NCBI RefSeq assembly: GCF_002813245.1
Contig: NZ_PHUF01000003.1
Coordinates: 62,001 to 126,000 of the forward strand
DNA length: 64,000 nt
DNA from: Novosphingobium kunmingense
GTDB lineage: Bacteria > Pseudomonadota > Alphaproteobacteria > Sphingomonadales > Sphingomonadaceae
Reading direction: 5' to 3'
Both the position numbers and the translations under genes were made by a program. The notes under the pieces are model-generated. The model made no database searches. It saw only the letters and a program-made list of their open reading frames with translations, and had not been told where the DNA came from. Positions 43,830 through 53,438 of the stretch are shown piece after piece (within the stretch, counting starts at the first letter, position 1; the number at the start of each line of letters is the position of its first letter).

Positions 43830-44969
43830 TCAATAGCCTGAAAGCTGCGCGACGCGCTGGGCGTGATAGTAGTGGTCGCCCATGAACTCGGCGAGCGCGC
43901 GGTCGCGCTTCATGTAGAGGCCGATGTCGTACTCGTCGGTCATCCCGATGCCGCCGTGCATCTGCACCCCTTCGCGCACCGCAAGTCCCGCCGCCTGGCC
44001 CGCCTTGGCCTTGGCGACCGAGACCATCAGCTCGGCCTTTTCGCTGCCCGCGTCGAGCAGCTGCTGCGCCTTGATCGTGGCGGCCCGCGCGATCTCGATC
44101 TCGGAATAGAGGTGCGCGGCGCGGTGCTGCAGCGCCTGGAATTCGCCGATCAGCTTGCCGAACTGCTTGCGCTGCTTGAGATAGGTCGTGGTCATGTCGA
44201 AGGCTCCGCCGGCCACACCGACGCTTTCCGCCGCCGCGCCGACGCGCCCGGCGTTGAGCACGCGGTCGAGGATCACGCGTCCGCCGTCCACTTCGCCGAT
44301 CACGGCATCGGCGTCGAGCTGGACGTTGTCGAGCCTGACGTGGGTCGCGATCGAGCTGTCGACCAGCTTCACCGCGTCCTGGCTGAGCCCGCTGGCGTCC
44401 TTCGGCACGGCGAACAGGGTTACGCCGTCGGCATCCTCGTCACCGCCCGCGGTGCGCGCCGCGACCACCAGCATATCGGCGCTGCCGCCGTGAATCACGA
44501 AGGTCTTTGATCCATTGAGCCTGAAGCCGTTGCCGCTGCGCTCGGCCCGGGTGGCGATCCGTTCGGGGCGGTGCTTGCGGCCTTCGTCGATCGCGACGGC
44601 AAAAACGCTGTCGCCCGACAGCAGTCCCGGCAGGTAGCGTCCCTTGAGGTCCTTGCTGCCGGCGCCCAGCGCCGTCGCGGCGGCCACCGCGCTGGTCAGG
44701 AAGGGCGACGGGGTTAGGTTGCGGCCGATCTCCTCGAGCACGATCCCGGCCTCGACGTGGCCCATGCCGAGCCCGCCGTCCTCTTCGCCGACGAGGATGC
44801 CGGTAAAGCCCAGTTCGGCCAGGCTCTTCCACAGGTCATGGCCGAAGCCGTCCTTGCAGCCGCTGTCGCGCCAGTGGCGCAGCTGCTTCGAAATGGCGCC
44901 TTCGTCGGCCATGAACTGGCGGGCGGTGTCGGCCAGCATGGTCTGGTCTTCGGTGTGGTACAGCGGCAT
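43830..44969 (-). CDS. Acyl-CoA dehydrogenase family protein, possible non-catalytic partner subunit
   Basis: This is a 379-residue ACAD-fold protein: LGFTGILVGEEDGGLGMGHV, VILEEIGRNLTPSPFL, FRLNGSKTFVIHGGSADML, QKRKQFGKLIGEFQALQHRA-like segment, and EGVQMHGGIGMTDEYDIGLY. The region that normally carries the catalytic Glu in an EGT motif reads LAEFMGDHYYHAQR, so the standard base is missing. Adjacent ACADs of this kind form alpha2-beta2 heterotetramers in steroid side-chain degradation. It is three bases after the ACAD at 44973. Confidence 0.9.
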   Translation of the reverse strand: MPLYHTEDQTMLADTARQFMADEGAISKQLRHWRDSGCKDGFGHDLWKSLAELGFTGILVGEEDGGLGMGHVEAGIVLEEIGRNLTPSPFLTSAVAAATALGAGSKDLKGRYLPGLLSGDSVFAVAIDEGRKHRPERIATRAERSGNGFRLNGSKTFVIHGGSADMLVVAARTAGGDEDADGVTLFAVPKDASGLSQDAVKLVDSSIATHVRLDNVQLDADAVIGEVDGGRVILDRVLNAGRVGAAAESVGVAGGAFDMTTTYLKQRKQFGKLIGEFQALQHRAAHLYSEIEIARAATIKAQQLLDAGSEKAELMVSVAKAKAGQAAGLAVREGVQMHGGIGMTDEYDIGLYMKRDRALAEFMGDHYYHAQRVAQLSGY

Positions 44970-44972
44970 CGG

Positions 44973-46136
44973 TCAGGCTCCCGGCAGGTCGAGAATGCGC
45001 TTGGAAATAACGTTGAGCATCACCTCGCTGGTGCCGCCCTCGATCGAATTGGCCTTGGTTCGCAGCCAGTTGCGCGCATTCGACCCGCCGCCCGAGGCTT
45101 CGCTGTCCCATTCGAGCGCGGCGCTGCCGCCGGCAGCCATGACCAGTTCGAGCCGGCGCTTGTTGAGCTCGGTTCCGGCGTATTTCATCATGTTGGGCTG
45201 GGCCGGGTGGCCGCGGCCGACCTTGACCTCGTCCATGAACTTTTCGCTCATCGCGGTGAAGGCGAGGGCATCGACGTCGAACAGCGCCAGTTCGGCGCGC
45301 AGCACCGGGTCTTCCAGCGCCGCAGCGCGCGACACCGCCGCGCCAAGCGAGCCGGCTCGATCGCCCCCGCCGGTCGAGGAGATCATCTCGCGCTCGTGAC
45401 CCAGAAGGTACTTGGCCACGTCCCAGCCGCGGTTCAGCTCGCCGACGATCTGGTCCTTGGGCACGATCACATTGTCGAAGAAGGTTTCGCAGAACGGCGA
45501 ATTGCCGCTGATCAGCAGGATCGGCTTGGTCGACACGCCGGGACTTTCCATGTCGAACAGCAGGAAGGAAATGCCCTGGTACTTGTTCGCCTTGTCGGTG
45601 CGCACCAGGCAGAAGATCCAGTCCGCCTTGTTGGCATAGCTGGTCCAGATCTTCGATCCGTTCACTACCCAGTGGTCGCCCTTGTCCTCGCCGTACGTCT
45701 GCAGCGAGACGAGGTCCGAGCCCGAACCCGGTTCGGAATAGCCCTGGCACCAGCGGATTTCGCCGCGCGCGATCTGGCCGAGGTAATGGACCTTCTGTTC
45801 CTCGGTCCCGAACTTGAGAAGCGCCGGGCCCAGCATCCAGATGCCGAAGCTGGACAGCGGCGGGCGCGCGTTGATGCGCGCCATTTCGTCGCGCCAGACC
45901 TTTGCTTCCGCCGCGGACATGCCCGCGCCGCCGTAGGCCTTGGGCCAGTCGGGCACGGTGTAGCCCCTGGCCGCGCAGCGTTCGAGCCACGCCTTCTGGG
46001 CCTCGCTCTTGAACTCGAAATGGCGGCCGCCCCAGCAGACGTCATCCTCGTCGCGGACCGGCTGGCGCATTTCCGCCGGGCAGTTCTCCTCAAGCCAGGC
46101 GCGGATTTCCTGACGAAAATTCTCAAGGTCGGACAT
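44973..46136 (-). CDS. Acyl-CoA dehydrogenase
   Basis: This is a 387-residue FAD enzyme: AYGGAGMSAAEAKVWRDEMA, QGYSEPGSGSDLVSLQTYGE, VVNGSKIWTSYANKADWIFC (FAD and substrate site), and C-terminal NSIEGGTSEVMLNVISKRIL with Glu at the catalytic position. It introduces an alpha,beta double bond in an acyl-CoA. It is probably the catalytic partner of the ACAD at 43830-44969. It is first gene of the minus-strand catabolic set, divergent from the SDR at 46309, with an inverted repeat in between. Confidence 0.93.
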   Translation of the reverse strand: MSDLENFRQEIRAWLEENCPAEMRQPVRDEDDVCWGGRHFEFKSEAQKAWLERCAARGYTVPDWPKAYGGAGMSAAEAKVWRDEMARINARPPLSSFGIWMLGPALLKFGTEEQKVHYLGQIARGEIRWCQGYSEPGSGSDLVSLQTYGEDKGDHWVVNGSKIWTSYANKADWIFCLVRTDKANKYQGISFLLFDMESPGVSTKPILLISGNSPFCETFFDNVIVPKDQIVGELNRGWDVAKYLLGHEREMISSTGGGDRAGSLGAAVSRAAALEDPVLRAELALFDVDALAFTAMSEKFMDEVKVGRGHPAQPNMMKYAGTELNKRRLELVMAAGGSAALEWDSEASGGGSNARNWLRTKANSIEGGTSEVMLNVISKRILDLPGA

Positions 46137-46146
46137 GGTTTCCTCT

Positions 46147-46161
46147 CCGGTTCTTAACCGG
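46147..46161. promoter_or_regulatory. Inverted repeat in divergent promoter region of the catabolic genes
   Basis: CCGGTT-CTT-AACCGG is a perfect 6-bp inverted repeat with a 3-base centre. It lies 10 bases upstream of the ACAD start at 46136, inside the 172-bp divergent region. This is operator-like; no regulator gene is adjacent. Confidence 0.35.
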
Positions 46162-46308
46162 CAAGTTAAGGCGAGTCAGCATCGCAGCGCAAGGCCGGAA
46201 ATTCGCCATTTGCAAAGAAACCCGATTGCCGTAGCGTTAGCACTTCGGCGTTGACCGGCCCGCCCGTCGCCGCCACAAATAGAACAAACGGTATGGAGAG
46301 GCCCGGGC

Positions 46309-47166
46309 ATGCGATTTGCGGACAAGTGCGTCATCGTGACCGGCGCGGCATCGGGAATCGGGCGCGCCACGGCGCTGCTCTTCGCGGCCGAAGGCGCTCG
46401 CGTCTATGCCGCCGACCGTGATTTCGAAGGGGCGCAAAGGCTGTCCGGCGAATCGCCCGGGATTACCGCCGTCGCCTGCGACGTGTGCGACGTTGCCCAG
46501 ATCAAGGCGCTGATGGACCGCGCCGCGCAGGATTGCGGGGGAATTGACGTCGTGTTCAACAACGCGGGTGCCGCCGGTGACCGTGCCCCGATCGACGAGA
46601 TCGAGGCCGAGGGCTGGGATCGCACGATGGATCTCCTGCTGCGCTCGGTCGCGATGGGCATCCGCTATGCCGTGCCGCACATGAAGGGCCGCAAGGGCGC
46701 CAGCATCGTCAACACCAGCAGCATCGCCGCGATCGGGCCGGGCTATTCGCCCACCGCCTACGCCGTGGCCAAGGCCGGCGTCCTGCACCTGACCAAGTGC
46801 ACCGCCACCGAACTGGCCAAGTACGGCATCAGGGTGAACGCGGTGCAGCCCGGTTTCATCAACACCAACATCTTCACGACCGCGCTCGAAATGCCCGCGG
46901 ACCTCGTCGATACTGCCAAGGCCATGATCCTCCAGGCGTCGAGCAACGCGCAGCCCGTCGCCCGCGGCGGAATGCCCGACGATATCGCCCAGGCGGTGGC
47001 CTTCCTGGCCAGCGACGCCGCCGGGTTCATGACCGGCGCATCGCTGGTGGTCGACGGAGGCATCACCATCGGCCCGCGCCACGCCTGGGATCCTGAAACG
47101 CCAGACATGTTCAGCGCGCTTCAGGCCATGGCCGACGCGGCCGCCGCAGCCGGAACGCCCGCGTGA
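46309..47166 (+). CDS. SDR family oxidoreductase
   Basis: This is a 285-residue classical SDR: VIVTGAASGIGRATALLFAA, VFNNAGAAGD, Ser in IVNTSSIAAIG, catalytic Tyr-Lys in YAVAKAGVLHL, and MTGASLVVDGGITIG. It is NAD(H)-dependent by the Asp after the second beta strand (AADRDFEG). It overlaps the GPH transporter by four bases, so import and oxidation of a common substrate are likely linked. Confidence 0.93.
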   Translation: MRFADKCVIVTGAASGIGRATALLFAAEGARVYAADRDFEGAQRLSGESPGITAVACDVCDVAQIKALMDRAAQDCGGIDVVFNNAGAAGDRAPIDEIEAEGWDRTMDLLLRSVAMGIRYAVPHMKGRKGASIVNTSSIAAIGPGYSPTAYAVAKAGVLHLTKCTATELAKYGIRVNAVQPGFINTNIFTTALEMPADLVDTAKAMILQASSNAQPVARGGMPDDIAQAVAFLASDAAGFMTGASLVVDGGITIGPRHAWDPETPDMFSALQAMADAAAAAGTPA

Positions 47167-48626
47167 GGGCACCCGGCCCGGCCTCGTCGGCGGCTCCCCT
47201 GCCGCTGCGCGTCAAGCTGTTCAACGGCATGGGTTCGGTCGCCTATGGGGTCAAGGACAACGGTTTTTCGACCTTCCTCCTGATCTTCTACAGCCAGGTC
47301 ATCGGCCTCGACGCCAAGCTCGTCTCGCTGGCGCTGATGCTGGCGCTGCTGGTCGATGCCTTCATCGATCCGGTGATCGGCCACTTGTCGGACAAGACCT
47401 ACACCCGCTGGGGGCGGCGCCATCCCTGGCTCTACATCGCGCCGATTCCCCTGGCCTTCGCCTGGCTGCTGCTGTGGAGCCCGCCGGCCGATCACACCTA
47501 TATCTTCGTCTACCTGGTCGCCGTCGCGATCCTGGTGCGCACGCTGGTCTCGTGCTGCGAGGTGCCGTCGCAATCGCTGGTTGCCGAATTGACCAGCGAC
47601 TACGACGAGCGGACCTCGCTGATCCGGCTGCGCTACCTGTTCGGCTGGCTTGGCGGGCTGACGATCTACTTCCTTGCCAACGCGGTGTTCCTGCGTCCCG
47701 ACGCGGACCACCCGGTCGGGCAGTTGAACCCTGACGGCTACTGGCGCTTCGGCCTGTGCGGTGCGATCGTCATGGCGACCGCGGTGCTGGTCTCCGCGCT
47801 CGGCCAGCACAGCCGGGTGGCCAAGCTGCCTGCGGTCAAGCCGACGCTGGTATCGCCCGGCCACGCGCTGGGCGAGATCCTCGAGGCGCTGCGCCATCCG
47901 GCGGCGGTGATCCTGCTGTCGGCGGCCCTGTTCGCCATATCCAGCTCGCAGATGGCGCTGGCCATCGCCAATTACCTCTATCTGTTCGTCTGGCAGCTGA
48001 GCCCGACCGGCTTTGCGCTGCTGGCCTGGCTGCTGCTGGTAACGGTCGTCGCCTCGTTCCTGATAGTCCGGCCGCTGCACCTGCGCCTCGGCAAGCGCGA
48101 CACGGCGATCTATTGCAACCTTGCCAGCATGACGATCGGCGCGACGCCGTTCATCCTGCGCTATCTCGGCCTGTGGCCCGAGGCGGGGTCGAACGCCTCT
48201 ACGGCACTGATCTTCGCCTTCCTGCTTTTTGCGAACACCACCGGGATCATGGTCTTCGTGTCGGCCCAGTCGATGCTCGCCGATGTGGTCGAGGCGTCCT
48301 ACGTGCAGACCGGACGGCGCAGCGAGGGCACCTTCGCGGCGGGCTGGATGTTCGTGCAGAAATGCGGAACGGCCGTGGGCATCGGACTGACCGGCCTGAT
48401 CGTCAGCCTGGCGGGGCTTCCGGCCAAGGCCGTGCCGGGCCAGGTCGATCCCGGCGTGATCGACCGGCTGACCCTGTCCTATGTCGGCATCGTCTTTGTT
48501 GCCGGGATCTGCTCGACCCTGATCCTGCGTCGCTTCCCCATCACGCGTGCCGATCACGAAGCGCGGGTGGCCGCGCTGGATGCCGCCGCGATGATCGATC
48601 GGGACGCGGAGGGCGCTCACCCTTAA
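47163..48626 (+). CDS. MFS transporter, GPH (MelB-like) type
   Basis: This is a 487-residue, twelve-helix carrier with GPH marks: YGVKDNGFSTFLLIFYSQVI, LVDAFIDPVIGHLSDKTYTR, WGRRHPWLYIAPIPLAFAWL, LVAELTSDYDERTSLIRLRY and a C-terminal RRSEGTFAAGWMFVQKCGTA. In sphingomonads such carriers occur in catabolic clusters for sugars, steroids and other compounds; the substrate here is unknown. The GTG start overlaps the SDR stop. Confidence 0.9.
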   Translation: MRAPGPASSAAPLPLRVKLFNGMGSVAYGVKDNGFSTFLLIFYSQVIGLDAKLVSLALMLALLVDAFIDPVIGHLSDKTYTRWGRRHPWLYIAPIPLAFAWLLLWSPPADHTYIFVYLVAVAILVRTLVSCCEVPSQSLVAELTSDYDERTSLIRLRYLFGWLGGLTIYFLANAVFLRPDADHPVGQLNPDGYWRFGLCGAIVMATAVLVSALGQHSRVAKLPAVKPTLVSPGHALGEILEALRHPAAVILLSAALFAISSSQMALAIANYLYLFVWQLSPTGFALLAWLLLVTVVASFLIVRPLHLRLGKRDTAIYCNLASMTIGATPFILRYLGLWPEAGSNASTALIFAFLLFANTTGIMVFVSAQSMLADVVEASYVQTGRRSEGTFAAGWMFVQKCGTAVGIGLTGLIVSLAGLPAKAVPGQVDPGVIDRLTLSYVGIVFVAGICSTLILRRFPITRADHEARVAALDAAAMIDRDAEGAHP

Positions 48627-48716
48627 TCGAACGATTAATTCGTCCTTGGCGCAGGCCAGACGGCGTGGCAGGGACAACCCAAAGAGACTCGAGACGTACA
48701 AGGAAAGGATGACCGC

Positions 48717-50000
48717 ATGGACTTCGACCCGACCGATCGGCAGGTCTACTGGCGCGACCGCGTTCGCCAGTTCATCGAAAATCACGTGCGCCCGCGCGTT
48801 GGCGACTACAAGAAGCAGGACGCCGAAGGCGAACGCTGGAAGGTCCTGCCCGTGGTCGAGGAGGAAAAGGCACGCGCCAAGGCGCAGGGCATCTGGAACC
48901 TGTTCATGCCGCCGCAATCGGGCCGCGCCCATGTCGACGACAGTTTCGAGTTCGAAGGCCCCGGGCTGACCAATCTCGAATACGCGCTCTGCGCCGAGGA
49001 AATGGGCCGGGTCGGCTTTGCTTCCGAAGTGTTCAACTGCTCCGCGCCCGATACCGGCAACATGGAAGTGCTGCACCGCTATGGCACGCGCGAGCAGAAG
49101 GAGCGGTGGCTGGCGCCGCTGATGAACGGCGAGATTCGCTCCGCCTTCCTCATGACCGAGCCGCAAGTGGCGAGCTCGGATGCGACCAACATCGAATGCT
49201 CGATCCGCCGCGAGGGTGACGAATACGTCATCAACGGCCGCAAGTGGTGGTCGAGCGGTGCGGGCGATCCGCGCTGCAAGATCGCGATCGTCATGGGCAA
49301 GACCGATTTCGAGGCGAAGAAGCACGCCCAGCAGTCCATGGTGCTGATGGAGCTCGATTCGCCGGGCGTGGAGATCATCCGCCACCTGCCCGTGTTCGGT
49401 TATGACGATGCACCCCACGGGCACATGGAAATCCAGCTCAACGACGTGCGGATTCCGGCCAGCAACATGCTGCTGGGCGAAGGGCGCGGGTTCGAGATCG
49501 CGCAGGGGCGCCTCGGCCCGGGCCGCATTCACCACTGCATGCGCACGATCGGCGTGGCCGAGGAAGCGCTGTCGCGGATGGTCCAGCGCCTGTCGAGCCG
49601 CGTCGCCTTCGGCAAGACGATCAGTTCGCACTCGATCTGGGAACAGCGCATCGCCGAAGCCCGGATCGAGATCGATTGTTCACGCCTGCTGTGCCTCAAG
49701 GCCGCGGACATGATGGACAAGGTCGGCAACAAGGCCGCCCAGGCCGAAATCGCGATGATCAAGGTCAAGGCGCCGAACATGGCGCTCAAGATCATCGACG
49801 ATGCGATCCAGGCCCACGGCGGCGGCGGCGTGTCCGAAGACTTCGGCCTCGCCAAGATGTACGCGGGCCAGCGTTCGCTGCGCATCGCCGACGGTCCGGA
49901 CGAGGTCCACAACCGCTCGATCGCGCGGATCGAGATGGGCAAGTACGCGCCGCAGCCGTCCCACACGCCCAGCTCGGGCGACATCGGCGTGTCGCGCTAA
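48717..50000 (+). CDS. Acyl-CoA dehydrogenase, ACAD10/11-like
   Basis: This is a 427-residue ACAD with the N-terminal stretch [20 protein letters not shown] and [20 protein letters not shown] that typify the ACAD10/11 branch. It also has [60 protein letters not shown] and [29 protein letters not shown] precedes the ATG. In this branch the enzyme can act with a kinase on 4-hydroxyacyl-CoA rather than as a plain dehydrogenase, and an APH-like kinase is encoded at 51156. The exact substrate is unproven. Confidence 0.93.
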   Translation: MDFDPTDRQVYWRDRVRQFIENHVRPRVGDYKKQDAEGERWKVLPVVEEEKARAKAQGIWNLFMPPQSGRAHVDDSFEFEGPGLTNLEYALCAEEMGRVGFASEVFNCSAPDTGNMEVLHRYGTREQKERWLAPLMNGEIRSAFLMTEPQVASSDATNIECSIRREGDEYVINGRKWWSSGAGDPRCKIAIVMGKTDFEAKKHAQQSMVLMELDSPGVEIIRHLPVFGYDDAPHGHMEIQLNDVRIPASNMLLGEGRGFEIAQGRLGPGRIHHCMRTIGVAEEALSRMVQRLSSRVAFGKTISSHSIWEQRIAEARIEIDCSRLLCLKAADMMDKVGNKAAQAEIAMIKVKAPNMALKIIDDAIQAHGGGGVSEDFGLAKMYAGQRSLRIADGPDEVHNRSIARIEMGKYAPQPSHTPSSGDIGVSR

Positions 50001-50012
50001 GTCGAATACGAA

Positions 50013-50036
50013 CCCCCTCCCTGACTCGGGAGGGGG
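50013..50036. terminator. GC-rich hairpin between ACAD and alcohol dehydrogenase genes
   Basis: CCCCCTCCC and GGGAGGGGG form a perfect 9-bp stem with a 6-base loop in the 55-bp gap. There is no T-tract, so it may be a processing or partial-termination element rather than an operon end. Confidence 0.45.
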
Positions 50037-50055
50037 CGCCATTGGAGAGACGACG

Positions 50056-51144
50056 ATGAAAGCTGCCGTCCTGGTCGCACCGAACCTGCCGCTCGAGATC
50101 GAGCAGCTGCAGATCAGCAAGCCCGGCCCGCACGAAGTGCTGATCAGAACTGCCGCCTGCGGGCTGTGCCATTCGGACCTGCATTTCATCGAGGGAACCT
50201 ATCCGCACCCGCTTCCCGCCGTGCCGGGTCACGAAGCGGCGGGGATCGTCGAGGCGGTGGGCAGCGAAGTCCGCACGGTCAAGCCGGGCGATGCGGTGGT
50301 GACTTGCCTTTCGGCCTTCTGCGGGCACTGCGAATTCTGCGTGACCGGGCGCATGGCGCTGTGCCTTGGCGCCGACACCCGCCGTGCGCCAGGAGCGGAA
50401 TCGCGCCTGTCGCGGCCGGACGGAACGCCGGTCAACCAGATGCTCAACCTGTCGGCCTTTGCCGAAATGATGCTGATCCACGAGCACGCCTGCACCCGCA
50501 TCGATCCCGAGATGCCGCTCGATCGCGCTTCCGTGATCGGCTGCGCGGTGACGACCGGGGCGGGGACAATCTTCAACGCGTGCAAGGTGACGCCGGGCGA
50601 GACCGTGGCGGTGGTCGGCTGCGGCGGGGTTGGCCTTGCCGCGATCAACGCGGCCAAGATCGCCGGCGCGGGCAAGATCATTGCCGCCGATCCCATGCCG
50701 GAAAAGCGCGATCTCGCGATGAAGCTTGGTGCGACCCATACGGTCGATGCCCTGGCGGACGATGCCGCCGCGCAGATCGTCGAGATGACCAAGGGCGGGG
50801 TCGATCACGCGGTCGAGGCGGTCGGCCGCCCGGCTTCGGGCGAGCTGGCAGTCAAGGCGCTGCGCCGCGGGGGCACCGCGACGATCCTTGGCATGATGCC
50901 GTTGACCCATTCGGTCGGCCTGTCGGCGATGGACCTGCTCTCGGGCAAGAAGCTGCAGGGCGCGATCATGGGGATGAACCACTTCCCGGTCGACATGCCG
51001 CGCCTGGTCGATTTCTACATGCGCGGGCTGCTCGACCTCGACACCATCATTGCCGAGCGCATTCCGCTCGAGAAGATCAACGAAGGCTTTGAAACGATGA
51101 AGTCGGGTGCCTCGGCGCGCTCGGTCATCGTGTTCGACCAGTAA
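50056..51144 (+). CDS. Zinc-dependent alcohol dehydrogenase (class III-like MDR)
   Basis: This is a 362-residue medium-chain dehydrogenase. It has catalytic zinc Cys/His in AACGLCHSDLHF and PGHEAAGIVEAVG; structural zinc Cys residues in FCGHCEFCVTGRMALC (four Cys); a Rossmann motif AVVGCGGVGLAAINAAKIAG. The ATG at 50056 follows GGAGAG. It lies between an ACAD10/11-like enzyme and an APH-like kinase, all in the same direction, suggesting it oxidises an alcohol or hydroxy intermediate in their pathway. Confidence 0.92.
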   Translation: MKAAVLVAPNLPLEIEQLQISKPGPHEVLIRTAACGLCHSDLHFIEGTYPHPLPAVPGHEAAGIVEAVGSEVRTVKPGDAVVTCLSAFCGHCEFCVTGRMALCLGADTRRAPGAESRLSRPDGTPVNQMLNLSAFAEMMLIHEHACTRIDPEMPLDRASVIGCAVTTGAGTIFNACKVTPGETVAVVGCGGVGLAAINAAKIAGAGKIIAADPMPEKRDLAMKLGATHTVDALADDAAAQIVEMTKGGVDHAVEAVGRPASGELAVKALRRGGTATILGMMPLTHSVGLSAMDLLSGKKLQGAIMGMNHFPVDMPRLVDFYMRGLLDLDTIIAERIPLEKINEGFETMKSGASARSVIVFDQ

Positions 51145-51155
51145 GCGAGAGCATC

Positions 51156-52229
51156 ATGAGCGATACGATCAACGCGGACGAAGCCTTTGTCGGCACGGTG
51201 GAGCCGGAAGGCGCGGACAAGCTCGACGAAGCGCGCCTGACCGAATGGATGGCGGCCAATGTCGAAGGCTTCGAAGGGCCGCTTCACCTGACCAAATTCA
51301 AGGGCGGGCAGTCGAACCCGACCTACAAGGTCGAGGCCAAGAGCGGCAATTACGTGCTGCGCCGGAAGCCGTTCGGTCCGCTCCTGCCCTCGGCCCACGC
51401 GGTCGATCGCGAATACAAGGTGCAGAACGCGCTCAACAAGGCTGGCTTCCCGGCGGCAAGGCAGTACGGCCTGTGCACCGACGACAGCGTGGTCGGATCG
51501 TGGTTCTACGTCATGGACATGGTCGACGGGAAAACCATCTGGGACGGGGCGATGCCCGGTTCGACCCCGGATTACCGCCGGCAGACCTACCTGGCGATGA
51601 TCGATGCGCTCGCCCAGCTGCACAACACCGATGTCGATGCGGTCGGGCTTTCCGACTTCGGCAAGCCGGGCAACTATTTCGGGCGCCAGATCGACCGCTG
51701 GACCAAGCAGTACAAGCTGTCCGAGACCGAGCACATGGACGGCATGGAGCAGCTCATCAAGTGGTTGCCCGCGAACCTGCCCGAACAGACCCGTACCAGC
51801 GTGGTCCACGGCGACTACCGCATCGACAACATGATCTGGGCGAAAGACCGCCCCGAAGTGCTGGCCGTGCTTGACTGGGAGCTGTCGACGCTGGGCGATC
51901 CGCTTGGCGATTTTTCCTATGTCTGCATGGCCTATGTCACCGAAAACGCCGGACGTTCGGGGGTGCACGACCTCGATCGCAAGGCGCTGGGCATTCCCGA
52001 ACTGGAAGAGGTGGTCGAACGGTACTGCGCGGCGACCGGGCGTGACAGCCTGCCCGACATGAACTGGTTGTTCGCCTACAACTTCTTCCGCCTTGCCGGC
52101 ATCCTCCAGGGCATCAAGAAGCGCGTGATCGACGGCACCGCCAGTTCGGCCCATGCCAAGGCGCAGTCCGACCGCGTCCTGCCGCTGGTCGACCGGGCGA
52201 TGGAATATGCCAAGCGCGCCGGGATGTAG
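51156..52229 (+). CDS. APH-family phosphotransferase, ACAD10/11-type kinase
   Basis: This is a 357-residue kinase-fold protein. It has a Gly-containing start ([20 protein letters not shown]), ATP Lys in [10 protein letters not shown], the catalytic loop [13 protein letters not shown] (H218, D220) and metal motif [17 protein letters not shown] (D240). This subgroup is not an antibiotic-resistance enzyme: relatives are the N-terminal kinase domains of ACAD10/11 and the LvaA-type kinase of levulinate metabolism, which phosphorylate 4-hydroxyacyl-CoAs. The ACAD half is encoded at 48717. Resistance to aminoglycosides is not implied. Confidence 0.9.
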   Translation: MSDTINADEAFVGTVEPEGADKLDEARLTEWMAANVEGFEGPLHLTKFKGGQSNPTYKVEAKSGNYVLRRKPFGPLLPSAHAVDREYKVQNALNKAGFPAARQYGLCTDDSVVGSWFYVMDMVDGKTIWDGAMPGSTPDYRRQTYLAMIDALAQLHNTDVDAVGLSDFGKPGNYFGRQIDRWTKQYKLSETEHMDGMEQLIKWLPANLPEQTRTSVVHGDYRIDNMIWAKDRPEVLAVLDWELSTLGDPLGDFSYVCMAYVTENAGRSGVHDLDRKALGIPELEEVVERYCAATGRDSLPDMNWLFAYNFFRLAGILQGIKKRVIDGTASSAHAKAQSDRVLPLVDRAMEYAKRAGM

Positions 52230-52294
52230 CTTGGCATCGGCGGGCGGGCAGCTATAGGCGGCTGGGAAACCTCGAACTGCCGGGAGCTGCCCTC

Positions 52295-53134
52295 ATGTCC
52301 GCCGATCTTGCCGCCGCCATCGAAGCCGCCTGGGATGCGCGCGACGCCGTTACGCCGGCCAGCGCGGACGTTCGCGAAGTGGTCGAGGCCGCGCTCGAAA
52401 TGCTCGACAACGGTTCGGCCCGCGTCGCCGAGCCCGACGGTAAGGGCGGCTGGAAGGTCAACCAGTGGCTCAAGAAGGCCGTGCTGCTCAGCTTCCGCCT
52501 CAACGACAACGTGGTGATCGAGAACGGCGCCGGCGGAGCGCCTGCCTACGACAAGGTCCCGTCGAAGTTTGCCGGCTGGGGCGAGAACCGTTTTCGCGAC
52601 GCGGGCTTCCGCGTCGTGCCCGGGGCCGTCGCGCGGCGCGGGTCGTACATCGCCAAAGGCGTGATCCTGATGCCCAGCTTCGTCAACATCGGCGCCCGCG
52701 TGGGCGAAGGGACGATGGTCGACACCTGGGCCACGGTCGGGTCCTGCGCCCAAATCGGCGCCAACGTGCACCTGTCGGGCGGAGTCGGGATCGGCGGCGT
52801 GCTCGAGCCTCTGCAGGCCGGGCCGGTGGTGATCGAGGACAACTGCTTCATCGGCGCGCGCAGCGAAGTGGTCGAAGGGGTGCGCGTGTGCGAAGGCGCA
52901 GTGCTGTCGATGGGGGTGTATCTGGGCGCATCGACCAAGATCGTCGATCGTGCCACGGGTGAAGTGCACGTCGGCGTCGTGCCGCCCTACAGCGTCGTCG
53001 TGCCCGGATCGATGCCGGGCAAGCCGCTGCCCGACGGCAGCCCCGGCCCGTCGCTGTACTGCGCGGTAATCGTGAAGACGGTCGACGCGCAGACCCGCGC
53101 CAAGACCGCGATCAACGACCTTCTGCGCGACTGA
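52295..53134 (+). CDS. dapD: Tetrahydrodipicolinate N-succinyltransferase
   Basis: This is a 279-residue left-handed beta-helix acyltransferase of lysine/diaminopimelate synthesis. Key segments are [80 protein letters not shown] and [17 protein letters not shown]. It transfers succinyl from succinyl-CoA to tetrahydrodipicolinate. The length and N-terminal helix match the family. It stands as a separate unit after the kinase gene. Confidence 0.97.
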   Translation: MSADLAAAIEAAWDARDAVTPASADVREVVEAALEMLDNGSARVAEPDGKGGWKVNQWLKKAVLLSFRLNDNVVIENGAGGAPAYDKVPSKFAGWGENRFRDAGFRVVPGAVARRGSYIAKGVILMPSFVNIGARVGEGTMVDTWATVGSCAQIGANVHLSGGVGIGGVLEPLQAGPVVIEDNCFIGARSEVVEGVRVCEGAVLSMGVYLGASTKIVDRATGEVHVGVVPPYSVVVPGSMPGKPLPDGSPGPSLYCAVIVKTVDAQTRAKTAINDLLRD

Positions 53135-53222
53135 GGCGGCCTTTCTCTGCCCGCTGCGCGGCGGAACCCACGGCGCGCCGATGTGTTTAATGACCGATAC
53201 TGCACACAAGGGAGTACCGGCC

Positions 53223-53432
53223 ATGCACCGCGAAGGCGAAGAAATTCACGTCAGCGCCCAAGAAGCGAAAAGCGGCCTGCGCGGCAATCACGTCCTGACC
53301 ATCCTGATCGTCAGCGTGCTGCTGGCGGCTGCGGCCATGACCATCGCCTGGGTAACCGGCGCGCTGACCAGCACCGACGGCACGCCCGATCCGCGCGCAA
53401 CGCCCAGCGCTTCGGCCACCGAGGCAATGTAA
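53223..53432 (+). CDS. Small single-pass membrane protein
   Basis: This is a 69-residue protein with a polar N-terminus (MHREGEEIHVSAQEAKSGLR), one membrane helix (VLTILIVSVLLAAAAMTIAW) and a Thr/Pro/Ser-rich tail. The ATG at 53223 has AAGGGAG about 8 bases upstream; an in-frame start at 53181 is less likely. The pattern VSAQEAKSGLRGNHVLTIL occurs in short alphaproteobacterial membrane proteins of unknown role. Confidence 0.7.
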   Translation: MHREGEEIHVSAQEAKSGLRGNHVLTILIVSVLLAAAAMTIAWVTGALTSTDGTPDPRATPSASATEAM

Positions 53433-53438
53433 AGGCGT

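Noticed and set aside
47121..49631. An 836-codon open frame on the minus strand
   Set aside because: It spans across the GPH transporter and ACAD genes in antisense; composition is typical of a high-GC shadow and there is no ribosome site.
51156..52229. Aminoglycoside resistance gene
   Set aside because: The APH fold is present, but the sequence subgroup and neighbours point to the ACAD10/11-type acyl-CoA kinase; no resistance role is implied.
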